DNA of 46,826 bases from NCBI GenBank assembly GCA_025936995.1, contig JAICSH010000015.1, positions 1 to 46,826 of the forward strand, read 5' to 3'. A program made the translations under genes and the position numbers. How positions within the stretch are numbered: the stretch's first letter is position 1; every line of letters starts with the position of its first letter. The stretch is from Thermoleophilia bacterium. Lineage in GTDB: Bacteria > Actinomycetota > Thermoleophilia > Gaiellales > Gaiellaceae. The notes beneath the pieces are model-generated. The model did no database searches and was not told the origin of the DNA. It was given only the letters and a program-made list of their open reading frames with translations. Positions 10,825 to 17,770 of the stretch are shown piece after piece.

Positions 10825-10852
10825 TTTTCGAGCGCCCGGCCTGAGCTATATT
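10825..10852 (+). promoter_or_regulatory. Candidate promoter of the bifunctional nuclease gene
   Basis: TATATT at 10847-10852, conspicuous in this GC-rich sequence, has a poor -35 (TTTTCG, 10825-10830) 16 bases upstream and a GAGG ribosome site ten bases before the ATG at 10871. Confidence 0.4.
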
Positions 10853-10870
10853 CGAGACGAGGTCGGGCCG

Positions 10871-11383
10871 ATGCAGGAGATGCTCATCTACGGAGTCAGC
10901 TTCGATCTGGTCGGCAAGCAGCCGATCGTCCTGTTGAAGACCGCTGACGGCAACAAGTTCCTGCCGATCTGGATCGGCCACCCCGAGGCGGCGGCCATCC
11001 TCATGAAGCTCCAGAGCCAGACGTCCGTCCGGCCGATGACGCACGACCTCTTCAGCGACACGCTCGAGCAGCTCGGCGCGTCGATCAGCCGCATCACGGT
11101 CACCGAGCTGCGGGAGAACACCTTCTACGCCCAGATCACGGTGGTGCAGGACGGCCAGGAGATCGAGGTCGACTCTCGCCCGTCCGACGCCATCGCGCTC
11201 GCCATCCGGGCGGAGGCGCCGATCTTCGCCGCGGACGACGTCATCGCGGAATCCGCGATCGAGTTCGAGGGTGAGGAAGTCGACGAGGAGCAGCTCGAGG
11301 CGGAGGTGCTCAAGTTCCGCAGCTTCCTCGAGGACGTGACGCCCGACCAGTTCGTCGTCGAGAACGGCGACGAGGAGGAATAG
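10871..11383 (+). CDS. Bifunctional nuclease family protein (DUF151)
   Basis: 170 residues. The DUF151 domain covers about 1-130: a start like YGVSFDLVGKQPIVLLK, the conserved LPIWIGHPEAAAI, then a segment with HDLFSDTLEQLGA and SRPSDAIALAIRAEAPIF. The family includes plant and actinobacterial proteins reported to have RNase and DNase activity. The C-terminal 40 residues are acidic (EGEEVDEEQLEAEVLKF). Convergent with the CPBP gene, five bases apart. Confidence 0.9.
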   Translation: MQEMLIYGVSFDLVGKQPIVLLKTADGNKFLPIWIGHPEAAAILMKLQSQTSVRPMTHDLFSDTLEQLGASISRITVTELRENTFYAQITVVQDGQEIEVDSRPSDAIALAIRAEAPIFAADDVIAESAIEFEGEEVDEEQLEAEVLKFRSFLEDVTPDQFVVENGDEEE

Positions 11384-11388
11384 CCGAG

Positions 11389-12096
11389 CTAGCGCGCGGC
11401 GACGATGTAGGCGAGTGCCGCGCCGTTGAAGAGCCCGTGGACGACCATTCCGGGCACGACGCTGTCCGTGCGGTCGCGAAGCCAGGCGAGCGCGATGCCG
11501 AACGGGACGAGGACGAGCAGCGCATCGACGAGACCGTGGGCCACCCCGAAGGCGACGCCGACCAGGACGATCGCCGGTGTCCGACCGAGGAAGCGCAGCA
11601 GCGACTGGCCCGCGCCGCGGAAGGTCAGCTCCTCGACGAACGGCGCGATCACGGCGAAGAGGACGAAGTTGGCGGCGAATGCGCCGGCGTGCGCCGGCTC
11701 CCAGTGGACGTCCGTGAGGCCCTGCTCCTTCCCGGGGCTTTCCGGCAAGGGCAGGTACGAGACGACGCCTTCCCAGAGGTAGATCGCGACGACGACGGCG
11801 AGGCCGAGCCAGAGCGCTCTCATCCAGCCGCGGGGCGGGCGGAGCGCGAGAAGGTCGAAGCGATCGATGGCGATCAGAAGGACGATCCCGAGCCAGACGC
11901 CGTAGATGATCGTCCCGCCGGCGAACGTCGCATACGAGTAGACCTCCTGATGCGAGACGCCGCGGCTGCCGCTCCCGTTGCCACCGCCCGAGAAGCGCGC
12001 CGCGTAGTTGGCCGCCGCGATCAGCGCGACGAAGAGGAGCCAGAAGGCCAGGCGTGTGTGGCTCGGACGCGGACGCGACTGGGCTTCTGCCTCCAC
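11389..12096 (-). CDS. CPBP-family intramembrane metalloprotease
   Basis: Polytopic membrane protein of the CAAX protease/bacteriocin-processing (PF02517) family. GTG at 12096 gives 235 residues. The three signature motifs are present: EELTFRG (EExxxR), FGVAHGLVD (His motif) and HGLFNGA (HxxxN). About six membrane segments are visible, the first being LAFWLLFVALIAAANYAA. The actual substrate is unknown. Its start lies only 25 bases from the divergent DUF2203 gene, and TATGCT (12110-12105, reverse) sits eight bases before its GTG. Confidence 0.85.
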   Translation of the reverse strand: MEAEAQSRPRPSHTRLAFWLLFVALIAAANYAARFSGGGNGSGSRGVSHQEVYSYATFAGGTIIYGVWLGIVLLIAIDRFDLLALRPPRGWMRALWLGLAVVVAIYLWEGVVSYLPLPESPGKEQGLTDVHWEPAHAGAFAANFVLFAVIAPFVEELTFRGAGQSLLRFLGRTPAIVLVGVAFGVAHGLVDALLVLVPFGIALAWLRDRTDSVVPGMVVHGLFNGAALAYIVAAR

Positions 12097-12121
12097 GACG
12101 GCCCAGCATAGGCTTCGGCCC
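12097..12121. promoter_or_regulatory. Back-to-back -10 boxes between CPBP and DUF2203 genes
   Basis: Within 25 bases separating two divergent start codons, TATGCT on the reverse strand (12110-12105) is eight bases before the CPBP GTG, and TAGGCT on the forward strand (12109-12114) is seven bases before the DUF2203 ATG. The boxes overlap at TA. Both spacings fit leaderless transcription. Confidence 0.5.
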
Positions 12122-12523
12122 ATGCGGCACTTCACCCCCGAGGAGGCGAACGCCGAGCTCGAGCACGTGCGGCCGCTCGTCGAAGAACTCGTTGCCCGCC
12201 GGCGTGAGCATGCGGCCGCGCTCGAGCGGCAGGAGGAGCTCGAGCAGAAGATCCGTGGCAACGGCGGCGGCATACCCCCGGCCGAGCTCGCGGCGGCGAC
12301 CGCCGAGGTCGACGGCATCGCCCGCCGGCTCGCCCACCTCGTCGACGAGATCACGAGCCACGGCGCCCAGGTCAAGGATCTCGACACCGGCCTGATCGAC
12401 TTTCCCGCGCTTCATGCGGGAGAGACGGTGCTCCTGTGCTGGCAGCTCGGCGAGGACGAGATCGCCTGGTGGCACCGAGTCGACGACGGCTTCGCCGGCC
12501 GCCAACCGCTCCCCTTCGACTGA
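12122..12523 (+). CDS. DUF2203 family protein
   Basis: 133 residues beginning MRHFTPEEANAELEHVRPLVEEL, the family hallmark. The middle is a long predicted coiled coil (about 20-90, with EHAAALERQEELEQKIR), and the C-terminal portion contains DLDTGLIDFPALHAGETVLLCW and ends near WWHRVDDGFAGRQPL, the conserved DUF2203 signature. No catalytic motif is known for the family and function is unknown. Confidence 0.9.
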   Translation: MRHFTPEEANAELEHVRPLVEELVARRREHAAALERQEELEQKIRGNGGGIPPAELAAATAEVDGIARRLAHLVDEITSHGAQVKDLDTGLIDFPALHAGETVLLCWQLGEDEIAWWHRVDDGFAGRQPLPFD

Positions 12524-12550
12524 GGACTTCGCCCCTCCGCCGCGAACTCC

Positions 12551-13288
12551 GTGCGGGGGATGAGTCCGTTCTGGAAGCACATCGTCGTCGCGGCAGCGAT
12601 CTTCGTCGCCGTCTCGCTCTTCGCGCGGCTGATCGACTGGTCGCTCCGGAGAAGGCCGCTGCCCCCGGAGGCCGTGACCCGCTACCGCATCTTCCGCCGC
12701 ACGGTGACCGCGGTCATCCTCATGGTCGGCCTCTTCTCGGCGCTGCTCGCGATCCCCGAGGTGCGCGCCGTCGCGGGCGGGCTGCTCGCCTCGTCGGCGT
12801 TGCTCGGCGTCGTCCTCGGCTTCGCAGCGCAGCGCACGCTCGGCAACTTCGTCGCGGGGATCCTGATCGCGCTCGCGCAGCCGGTGCGCATCGGCGATCG
12901 CGTCGAGTACGCCGGCTCGTCCGGGGTCGTCGAGGAGATCGGCCTCACTTACACGTTCATCCGCGCCTACGATCGGCGGCGGATCGTCGTGCCGAACGAG
13001 AAGCTCGCTTCGGAGGTGATCGTCAACGCGTCGATCCGCAGTCGTGAGACGTTCGCCGAGGTGTCGGTGCCCGTCCCGCTGACCGCGGACCTCGACGGCG
13101 CCATCGACGCGCTGCGCGAGGACGTCTCGGCCGAGCGCGACGCCGACGTGTACGTCACCTCGCTCGACGGATCGGCCATGGTCACCGTGCGCGCGGCCGC
13201 GACCGACGATCTGGCGGCGGAGCACCTGGAGCACGAGCTCCGCCTCCGCGCTCACCGGCGGCTTCGCGCGCTCGGCGTCTGGACGTGA
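12551..13288 (+). CDS. MscS-family mechanosensitive ion channel
   Basis: 245-residue small-conductance mechanosensitive channel, expected to release solutes on osmotic downshock. Three membrane segments are visible (about 8-26, 47-67, 72-95). The pore-lining helix and the start of the beta domain read GVVLGFAAQRTLGNFVAGILIALAQ followed by RIGDRVEYAGSSGVVEEIGL, and VVPNEKLASEVIVN closes the beta domain. GTG 12551 was chosen; ATG 12560 would shorten it by three residues. Its stop overlaps the PBP start (GTGA). Confidence 0.92.
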   Translation: MRGMSPFWKHIVVAAAIFVAVSLFARLIDWSLRRRPLPPEAVTRYRIFRRTVTAVILMVGLFSALLAIPEVRAVAGGLLASSALLGVVLGFAAQRTLGNFVAGILIALAQPVRIGDRVEYAGSSGVVEEIGLTYTFIRAYDRRRIVVPNEKLASEVIVNASIRSRETFAEVSVPVPLTADLDGAIDALREDVSAERDADVYVTSLDGSAMVTVRAAATDDLAAEHLEHELRLRAHRRLRALGVWT

Positions 13289-15252
13289 CCGCCAAGGCGA
13301 AAGGCAGATGCAAGCCGAAGCCGAAGCCGAAGCCCACGCCCAAGCGACGGCGTCGGCTCCTCCTCGTGCTGGTGGTTACCACCCCGCTCGCGCTGCTCGC
13401 GCTGACGGCTGCGGGCGGAGCCGTCTACTTCGGCTCGAGCTGCGACCTGAGCTCGCTGCGGCCGGTCGGCCAGACCGACAGCTCACTCGTCTACGGCGAG
13501 AACGGCGCGCTGATCGGCGTGCTGCCGGCGGTCGAGAACAGGACCGCCGTCGCCCGCGACGCAATCAGCCCGTGGATGACGAAGGCCACGGTGGCGATCG
13601 AGGACAGGCGGTTCTACGAGCACGGCGGCGTCGATCCGGAGGGGATCCTCCGGGCCTTCGTCGCCGACATGAGCGCCGGCCGGATCGTCCAGGGCGGATC
13701 GACGATCACGCAGGAGCTCGTCCGCAACCTCTACCTCACGCGCGACCGGACGATCAGGCGGAAGGTCGTCGAAGCGTGCCTCGCGATCAAGCTCGCGCGC
13801 GCGTGGCCGAGGGAGAAGATCCTCACCGCGTACCTCAACGACGTCTACTACGGCAACCACGCCTACGGGATCCAGGCGGCGGCGGAGACGTACTTCTCGA
13901 TCCCGGCGAGCCGCCTGACGCTGGAGCAGGCGGCGCTTCTGGCCGGTCTGCCGCAGGCGCCGTCCTACTTCGACCCGCTCCACAATCCGTCGGCCGCGCT
14001 CGTGCGGCGTGACGGGGTCCTCCATGCCCTGCGGCGCAGCGGTGACCTCTCGGCCGCCGAATATGTAGCCGCCGCCGGCGACAGCAGCCTCCACCTGCGT
14101 CCGAGCCCGGCATACGCGAGCGGCGAGCCGTATTTCGACGGCTTCGCCGAGGATCTCCTGCAGCAGGAGTACGGCGCGGCCACCGTGCGCGCCGGCGGGC
14201 TGAGGATCTACACGACGATCCGACCGCGGTTGCAGCGCGCCGCGGTGCGCGCGCTCTCGCAGGTGCTCGACTCGCGCGGCGATCCGGCCGGCGCGATCGT
14301 CTCCGTCGATCCTGCAAGCGGCGCGATCCGCGCGATGGCCGCCGTCACGCCGAGCACTCCCGGAAACGAGTTCAACCTCGTCACGAACGCCGAGCGTCAG
14401 GCGGGGTCGACGTTCAAGCCGATCGTCCTCGCCGCCGCGGTCGCGGACGGGATGAACCCATGGGCGACGCAGTACCTCTCCGCCCCCTTCTACGACGCGT
14501 CGCTCGACTGGCGCGTGCGCACGTACGACGGCGCGTATGCCGGGCCGGAGTCGGTCGCCGCGGCAACCCTCCATTCCGACAACACGGTGTACGCCCGTCT
14601 TGCGCTCGACGTCGGTGCGGACACGATCGCGGCGACCGCGCAGAAGCTCGGCGTGCGGACGAGCCTGCAGGCGACCCCGTCTCTCGCCCTCGGCACGAGC
14701 GCGGTGACGCCTCTCGACATGGCCTCCGTCTACGCCACGCTCGCGGCCGGCGGCATGTACTCGCGGCCGCTTGCGATCCGGAGAGTCGTCTTTCCCGGCG
14801 GCAAGAGCGACGCCGCGTGGGGTAGCCCGCAGCGGCAACGTGCGATCCCGGATTGGGTCGCGGCCACGGTTACGCACGTGCTCGAGGAGAACATGCTCCA
14901 CGGTACGGGCGTCGGCGCTCATGTCCCCGGGCGGGACGACGCCGGCAAGACCGGGACGACGGACGACTACGCGGACGCGTGGTTCTGCGGCTACACGCCG
15001 GGCCTCGAGGCGACGGTGTGGATCGGCTATCCGCGGGGCGAGGTGCCGATGCTCGACGTTCACGGAGCTGCCGTCTCGGGCCCGACGCTGCCCGCTACGG
15101 CGTGGCGCCTGTTCATGGGGTCGGCGCTCGAGGGCTCGTCGGGCGAGGCGTTCCCCGATCCGCTCTCGCCCGCGGAGTTCGCGCCCTGGAGCGGAGCGCA
15201 CGCCTATCAGGCGCCGGTCGTCGCGACCGGGCCGGTCACGTCGTCCCCGTAG
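13285..15252 (+). CDS. Class A penicillin-binding protein (transglycosylase/transpeptidase)
   Basis: Bifunctional peptidoglycan synthase, 655 residues. A Lys/Pro-rich cytoplasmic N-terminus precedes one membrane anchor (about 25-48). The GT51 domain has the catalytic glutamate E106 in IEDRRFYEHGG and the GGSTITQELVRN motif. The transpeptidase domain shows S375 in STFK, S431-D-N433 and K555-TG. The short C-terminus ends in a Ser/Thr/Pro tail. Its last 17 bases overlap the convergent Ser/Thr kinase gene; PBPs are common targets of such kinases in actinobacteria. Confidence 0.95.
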   Translation: MTAKAKGRCKPKPKPKPTPKRRRRLLLVLVVTTPLALLALTAAGGAVYFGSSCDLSSLRPVGQTDSSLVYGENGALIGVLPAVENRTAVARDAISPWMTKATVAIEDRRFYEHGGVDPEGILRAFVADMSAGRIVQGGSTITQELVRNLYLTRDRTIRRKVVEACLAIKLARAWPREKILTAYLNDVYYGNHAYGIQAAAETYFSIPASRLTLEQAALLAGLPQAPSYFDPLHNPSAALVRRDGVLHALRRSGDLSAAEYVAAAGDSSLHLRPSPAYASGEPYFDGFAEDLLQQEYGAATVRAGGLRIYTTIRPRLQRAAVRALSQVLDSRGDPAGAIVSVDPASGAIRAMAAVTPSTPGNEFNLVTNAERQAGSTFKPIVLAAAVADGMNPWATQYLSAPFYDASLDWRVRTYDGAYAGPESVAAATLHSDNTVYARLALDVGADTIAATAQKLGVRTSLQATPSLALGTSAVTPLDMASVYATLAAGGMYSRPLAIRRVVFPGGKSDAAWGSPQRQRAIPDWVAATVTHVLEENMLHGTGVGAHVPGRDDAGKTGTTDDYADAWFCGYTPGLEATVWIGYPRGEVPMLDVHGAAVSGPTLPATAWRLFMGSALEGSSGEAFPDPLSPAEFAPWSGAHAYQAPVVATGPVTSSP

Positions 15253-16555
15253 CGGTCGTTGTCGTCCCGCCGGCGCTCGTCGTCGCCGCTGTCGTCGTCA
15301 CCCCCGCCGTGGTGGTGGGCGTGGTCGTGGTCGTGGTTGTGGGCGTCGTCTCGGTGGTTGCCGTCGACGTGCCCGGGATCGTCGTCGGGATGGTCGGATT
15401 CGACGGCACAGTGGTCGCGGCGGCGGTCGTGGTGCCCTCGTGCTTCTTGTGCTTTCGCTTCTTGCCGTGCGGCGGGCCGTGTCGCCCATGCTGCGTCGTC
15501 GGAAGGGCCACCTGCGTCGTGCCGACGGAGCCCGATCGATGCGTGTTCGCGCCCGAGCTGGTCGAGAGGATTCCCGCGGGCGCACTCGCGCCCGGGCGGG
15601 TGACGGCCCAGGCGAGAACGCCTCCCGCAGCCGCCAGCAAGAGGAGCGCCGCTGCGGCCAGGGCGGTGCCGCGCCGCTGCCGCCCCGCGGGCGCCGGCGG
15701 CGCCGGCGGCGCGAGAACCCGGGTCTCGTCCGTCTCCGGCGCGACGGGATGCGAAGCGGATGCGGCGCCCAGAGCGGCGAGGAGCGCCTCGCCGTCGGCG
15801 GGCCGCTGCGCGGGATCCTTCTGCAGCGCCGCCGCCGTGAGCGCTGCGAGCTCCGGCGGCGCGTCCCCTCGGAGGCTCTCCACGGCCGGCGGCGGCGTAT
15901 GCCTGTGCATCTCGGCAAGCGCGAACGCGTCGTCGCCGACGAACGGCAGTGCGCCCGTCAGCATCCGGAAGAGGATGACGCCGAAGGAGTAGACGTCGCT
16001 CGCCGGCCCGGCGGGCTCCCCCGCCGCCTGCTCGGGCGAGATGTATGCAGCCGTGCCGAGCACCGTCCCCGCCTCGGTCAGCGTCCCGGAGCCCGCAGCG
16101 GCGCGGGCGAGCCCGAAGTCTCCGAGCTTCGGGCGTCCCTCCTCGTCGAACAGGACGTTCGCGGGCTTGAGATCGCGGTGGACAAGGCCGCGGGCGTGCA
16201 GGTGCGTCAGCCCGGCCGCGATCCCCTCGGCGAGCCGGTGGGTCTCGTCGTCCGGGATCGCGCCTCCCGCGAGGCGGTCCTCGAGCGTCCCGCCGGAGAG
16301 CCATTCAAGCGCCATGTACGGGCCCGCGGCGTCCTCGCCGTAGTCGTAGACGCGCATGACGTTCTCATGCGCGAGCGCCGCCGAGGCCTGCGCCTCCCGC
16401 CGGAACCGGGCGAGATCGGCCGTCGGCGCAAGGATCTTCAGCGCGACCGTGCGGTCGAGCGTTCTGTCGTGCGCCCGCCAGACCTCCGACATCGGGCCTC
16501 GGCCCCGGAGGTCGTCGAGCCGATACCGGCCGGCTACCTCGTCGCCCTGCCTCAC
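15236..16555 (-). CDS. Membrane Ser/Thr protein kinase with Thr-rich tail
   Basis: PknB-like Hanks-type kinase, 439 residues. Key residues: glycine-rich loop GRGPMSEV, ATP lysine K40 (VALKIL), catalytic HRDLKPAN at 126-133 and DFG at 146-148, so it should be active. A Pro/Ala juxtamembrane linker and one membrane segment (about 297-320) follow. The external part has no PASTA repeats; instead a basic HGRHGPPHGKKRKHKKH stretch leads into about 80 residues made almost wholly of Thr, Ala, Pro and Ser. Starts at GTG 16555, 20 bases from divergent moeA, with CATACC six bases before it. Confidence 0.93.
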   Translation of the reverse strand: MRQGDEVAGRYRLDDLRGRGPMSEVWRAHDRTLDRTVALKILAPTADLARFRREAQASAALAHENVMRVYDYGEDAAGPYMALEWLSGGTLEDRLAGGAIPDDETHRLAEGIAAGLTHLHARGLVHRDLKPANVLFDEEGRPKLGDFGLARAAAGSGTLTEAGTVLGTAAYISPEQAAGEPAGPASDVYSFGVILFRMLTGALPFVGDDAFALAEMHRHTPPPAVESLRGDAPPELAALTAAALQKDPAQRPADGEALLAALGAASASHPVAPETDETRVLAPPAPPAPAGRQRRGTALAAAALLLLAAAGGVLAWAVTRPGASAPAGILSTSSGANTHRSGSVGTTQVALPTTQHGRHGPPHGKKRKHKKHEGTTTAAATTVPSNPTIPTTIPGTSTATTETTPTTTTTTTPTTTAGVTTTAATTSAGGTTTTATGTT

Positions 16556-16575
16556 GACTACGGTATGCCTCCGAG
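16556..16575. promoter_or_regulatory. Back-to-back -10 boxes between kinase and moeA
   Basis: Twenty bases separate two divergent GTG starts. Forward TATGCC (16564-16569) is six bases before moeA GTG 16576; reverse CATACC (16567-16562) is six bases before the kinase GTG 16555. Both are carried by the single stretch GGTATGCC. Confidence 0.5.
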
Positions 16576-17769
16576 GTGGCTTCGCTACTCACGTTCGAGG
16601 AGGCGCAGGAGCGGGTCCTGGCGCATGTGCGCCCGCTTCCGGCCGAGCCCGTGCCGATCGCAGAGGCCGCCGGGCGCGTCACGGCGGAAGAGGTCCCGGC
16701 CGGCGTGGACCTGCCTCCGTTCGCGAGCTCGGCGATGGACGGCTTCGCGGTGCGTTCGGCAGACCTCCCCGGGACGCTGCGGATCGCCGGCGAGTCGGCG
16801 GCCGGGCTTCCGTACGAGGGCCGTCTCGAGCCCGGCGACGCCGTGGCGATCTCGACGGGAGCCGTCGTGCCGGAAGGCGCCGACGCCGTCGTCCCGATCG
16901 AGCGTGTTGTCAAGACTGACTACAGAGTCGAGGTGACGGACGCGGTCGAGCAGGGCGCGCACGTTCGCCCCCGCGGTGGAGATGTCCGCGCCGGGGACGC
17001 CGTGGTGCCGGCAGGGGCTCGAATCACCCCGGCGCGCATCGCCGCCGCGGCGGCCGCGGGAGTGGACGTCGTGTCCTGCCGCCGGCGCCCAAGCGTGGCG
17101 ATCCTCGCGACTGGGAGCGAGCTCGTCCCGCCGGGACAATCGCTGCAGCAGGGCCAGATCTACGAGGCGAACGGCTTCATGCTCGCCTCGGCCATGGCAA
17201 CGGCCGGCGCAGACGTCTCGACGGAACCTGCCGTCGCCGACGACGAGGCGGTGCTGAGGAAGGCGCTCGAGCGTGGGCTCGAGGCGGACGTCCTCGTGAC
17301 ATCCGGCGGTGTGTCGGTCGGCGAGCACGACCTCGTCCGCGCGGTCGAGAGTGAGCTCGGCGTGAAGGAGGTCTTCTGGGGGGTCGCGATCAAACCGGGC
17401 AAGCCGCTCGCCTTCGGCGTCCACAACGGCACGCTCGTGTTCGGATTGCCGGGCAATCCCGTCTCGGCGCTCGTCGGGTGCGAGTTGTTCGTCAAGCCCG
17501 CGCTGCGCGCGCTGCAGGGCGTTGCGGAGCCTCTGCCGCGCTTCGACACCGGGCGTCTCACCGCAGGCTTGCGGCGGAACCCCGAACGCGACGAGTTCGT
17601 GCGGGCGCGCTCGCGTGTCGACGGGGACGAGGTCGCGCTCGAGCCCGTCGTGGGCCAGGAGTCGCACATGATCGTGCGCTCCGGCTCCGCGGACGCGCTC
17701 GTGCACGTTTCACGTGGAAACGGCGAGCTCGCCGCCGGCGCAACCGTCCGCTGGCTCCGGTTCGACTGA
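16576..17769 (+). CDS. moeA: Molybdopterin molybdenumtransferase MoeA
   Basis: Inserts molybdate into adenylated molybdopterin. 397 residues with domains in MoeA order: N-terminal LLTFEEAQERVLAHV and PPFASSAMDGFAVRS, then VVPEGADAVVPIERV, the molybdopterin-binding domain with ILATGSELVPPGQ, VLVTSGGVSVGEHD and GLPGNPVSALVG, and a C-terminal beta domain. moaC and mogA lie about 4 kb downstream in another operon. A parS-like palindrome is embedded at 17705-17723, where four successive codons end in T or A, unlike the rest of the gene. Confidence 0.96.
   Translation: MASLLTFEEAQERVLAHVRPLPAEPVPIAEAAGRVTAEEVPAGVDLPPFASSAMDGFAVRSADLPGTLRIAGESAAGLPYEGRLEPGDAVAISTGAVVPEGADAVVPIERVVKTDYRVEVTDAVEQGAHVRPRGGDVRAGDAVVPAGARITPARIAAAAAAGVDVVSCRRRPSVAILATGSELVPPGQSLQQGQIYEANGFMLASAMATAGADVSTEPAVADDEAVLRKALERGLEADVLVTSGGVSVGEHDLVRAVESELGVKEVFWGVAIKPGKPLAFGVHNGTLVFGLPGNPVSALVGCELFVKPALRALQGVAEPLPRFDTGRLTAGLRRNPERDEFVRARSRVDGDEVALEPVVGQESHMIVRSGSADALVHVSRGNGELAAGATVRWLRFD
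17705..17723. other. parS-like palindrome inside moeA
   Basis: CGTTTC and GAAACG form a perfect inverted repeat around ACGTG (17706-17722). This closely resembles the bacterial parS consensus TGTTTCACGTGAAACA: the first half is nearly perfect and the second half is shifted by one inserted G. The codons here (GTT TCA CGT GGA) break the strong G/C preference at third positions, suggesting selection on the DNA rather than the protein. ParB is encoded 7 kb away. Confidence 0.55.
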
Positions 17770-17770
17770 G

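Noticed and set aside
10790-13255. 821-codon reverse frame across the nuclease, CPBP, DUF2203 and MscS region
   Set aside because: It covers well-supported genes in other frames, its composition is Arg/Asp-rich without motifs, and its start is ill defined.
14870-14890. Other CACGTG-containing stretches (for example near 10781, 14875, 29315) as parS sites
   Set aside because: They lack the flanking GTTT/AAAC arms and are expected by chance in GC-rich coding sequence.
15250-15480. Tandem repeat or CRISPR-like array in the kinase 3' region
   Set aside because: The repetitiveness is simple Thr/Ala codon runs (ACG/ACC/GCG on the coding strand); no regular repeat-spacer structure.
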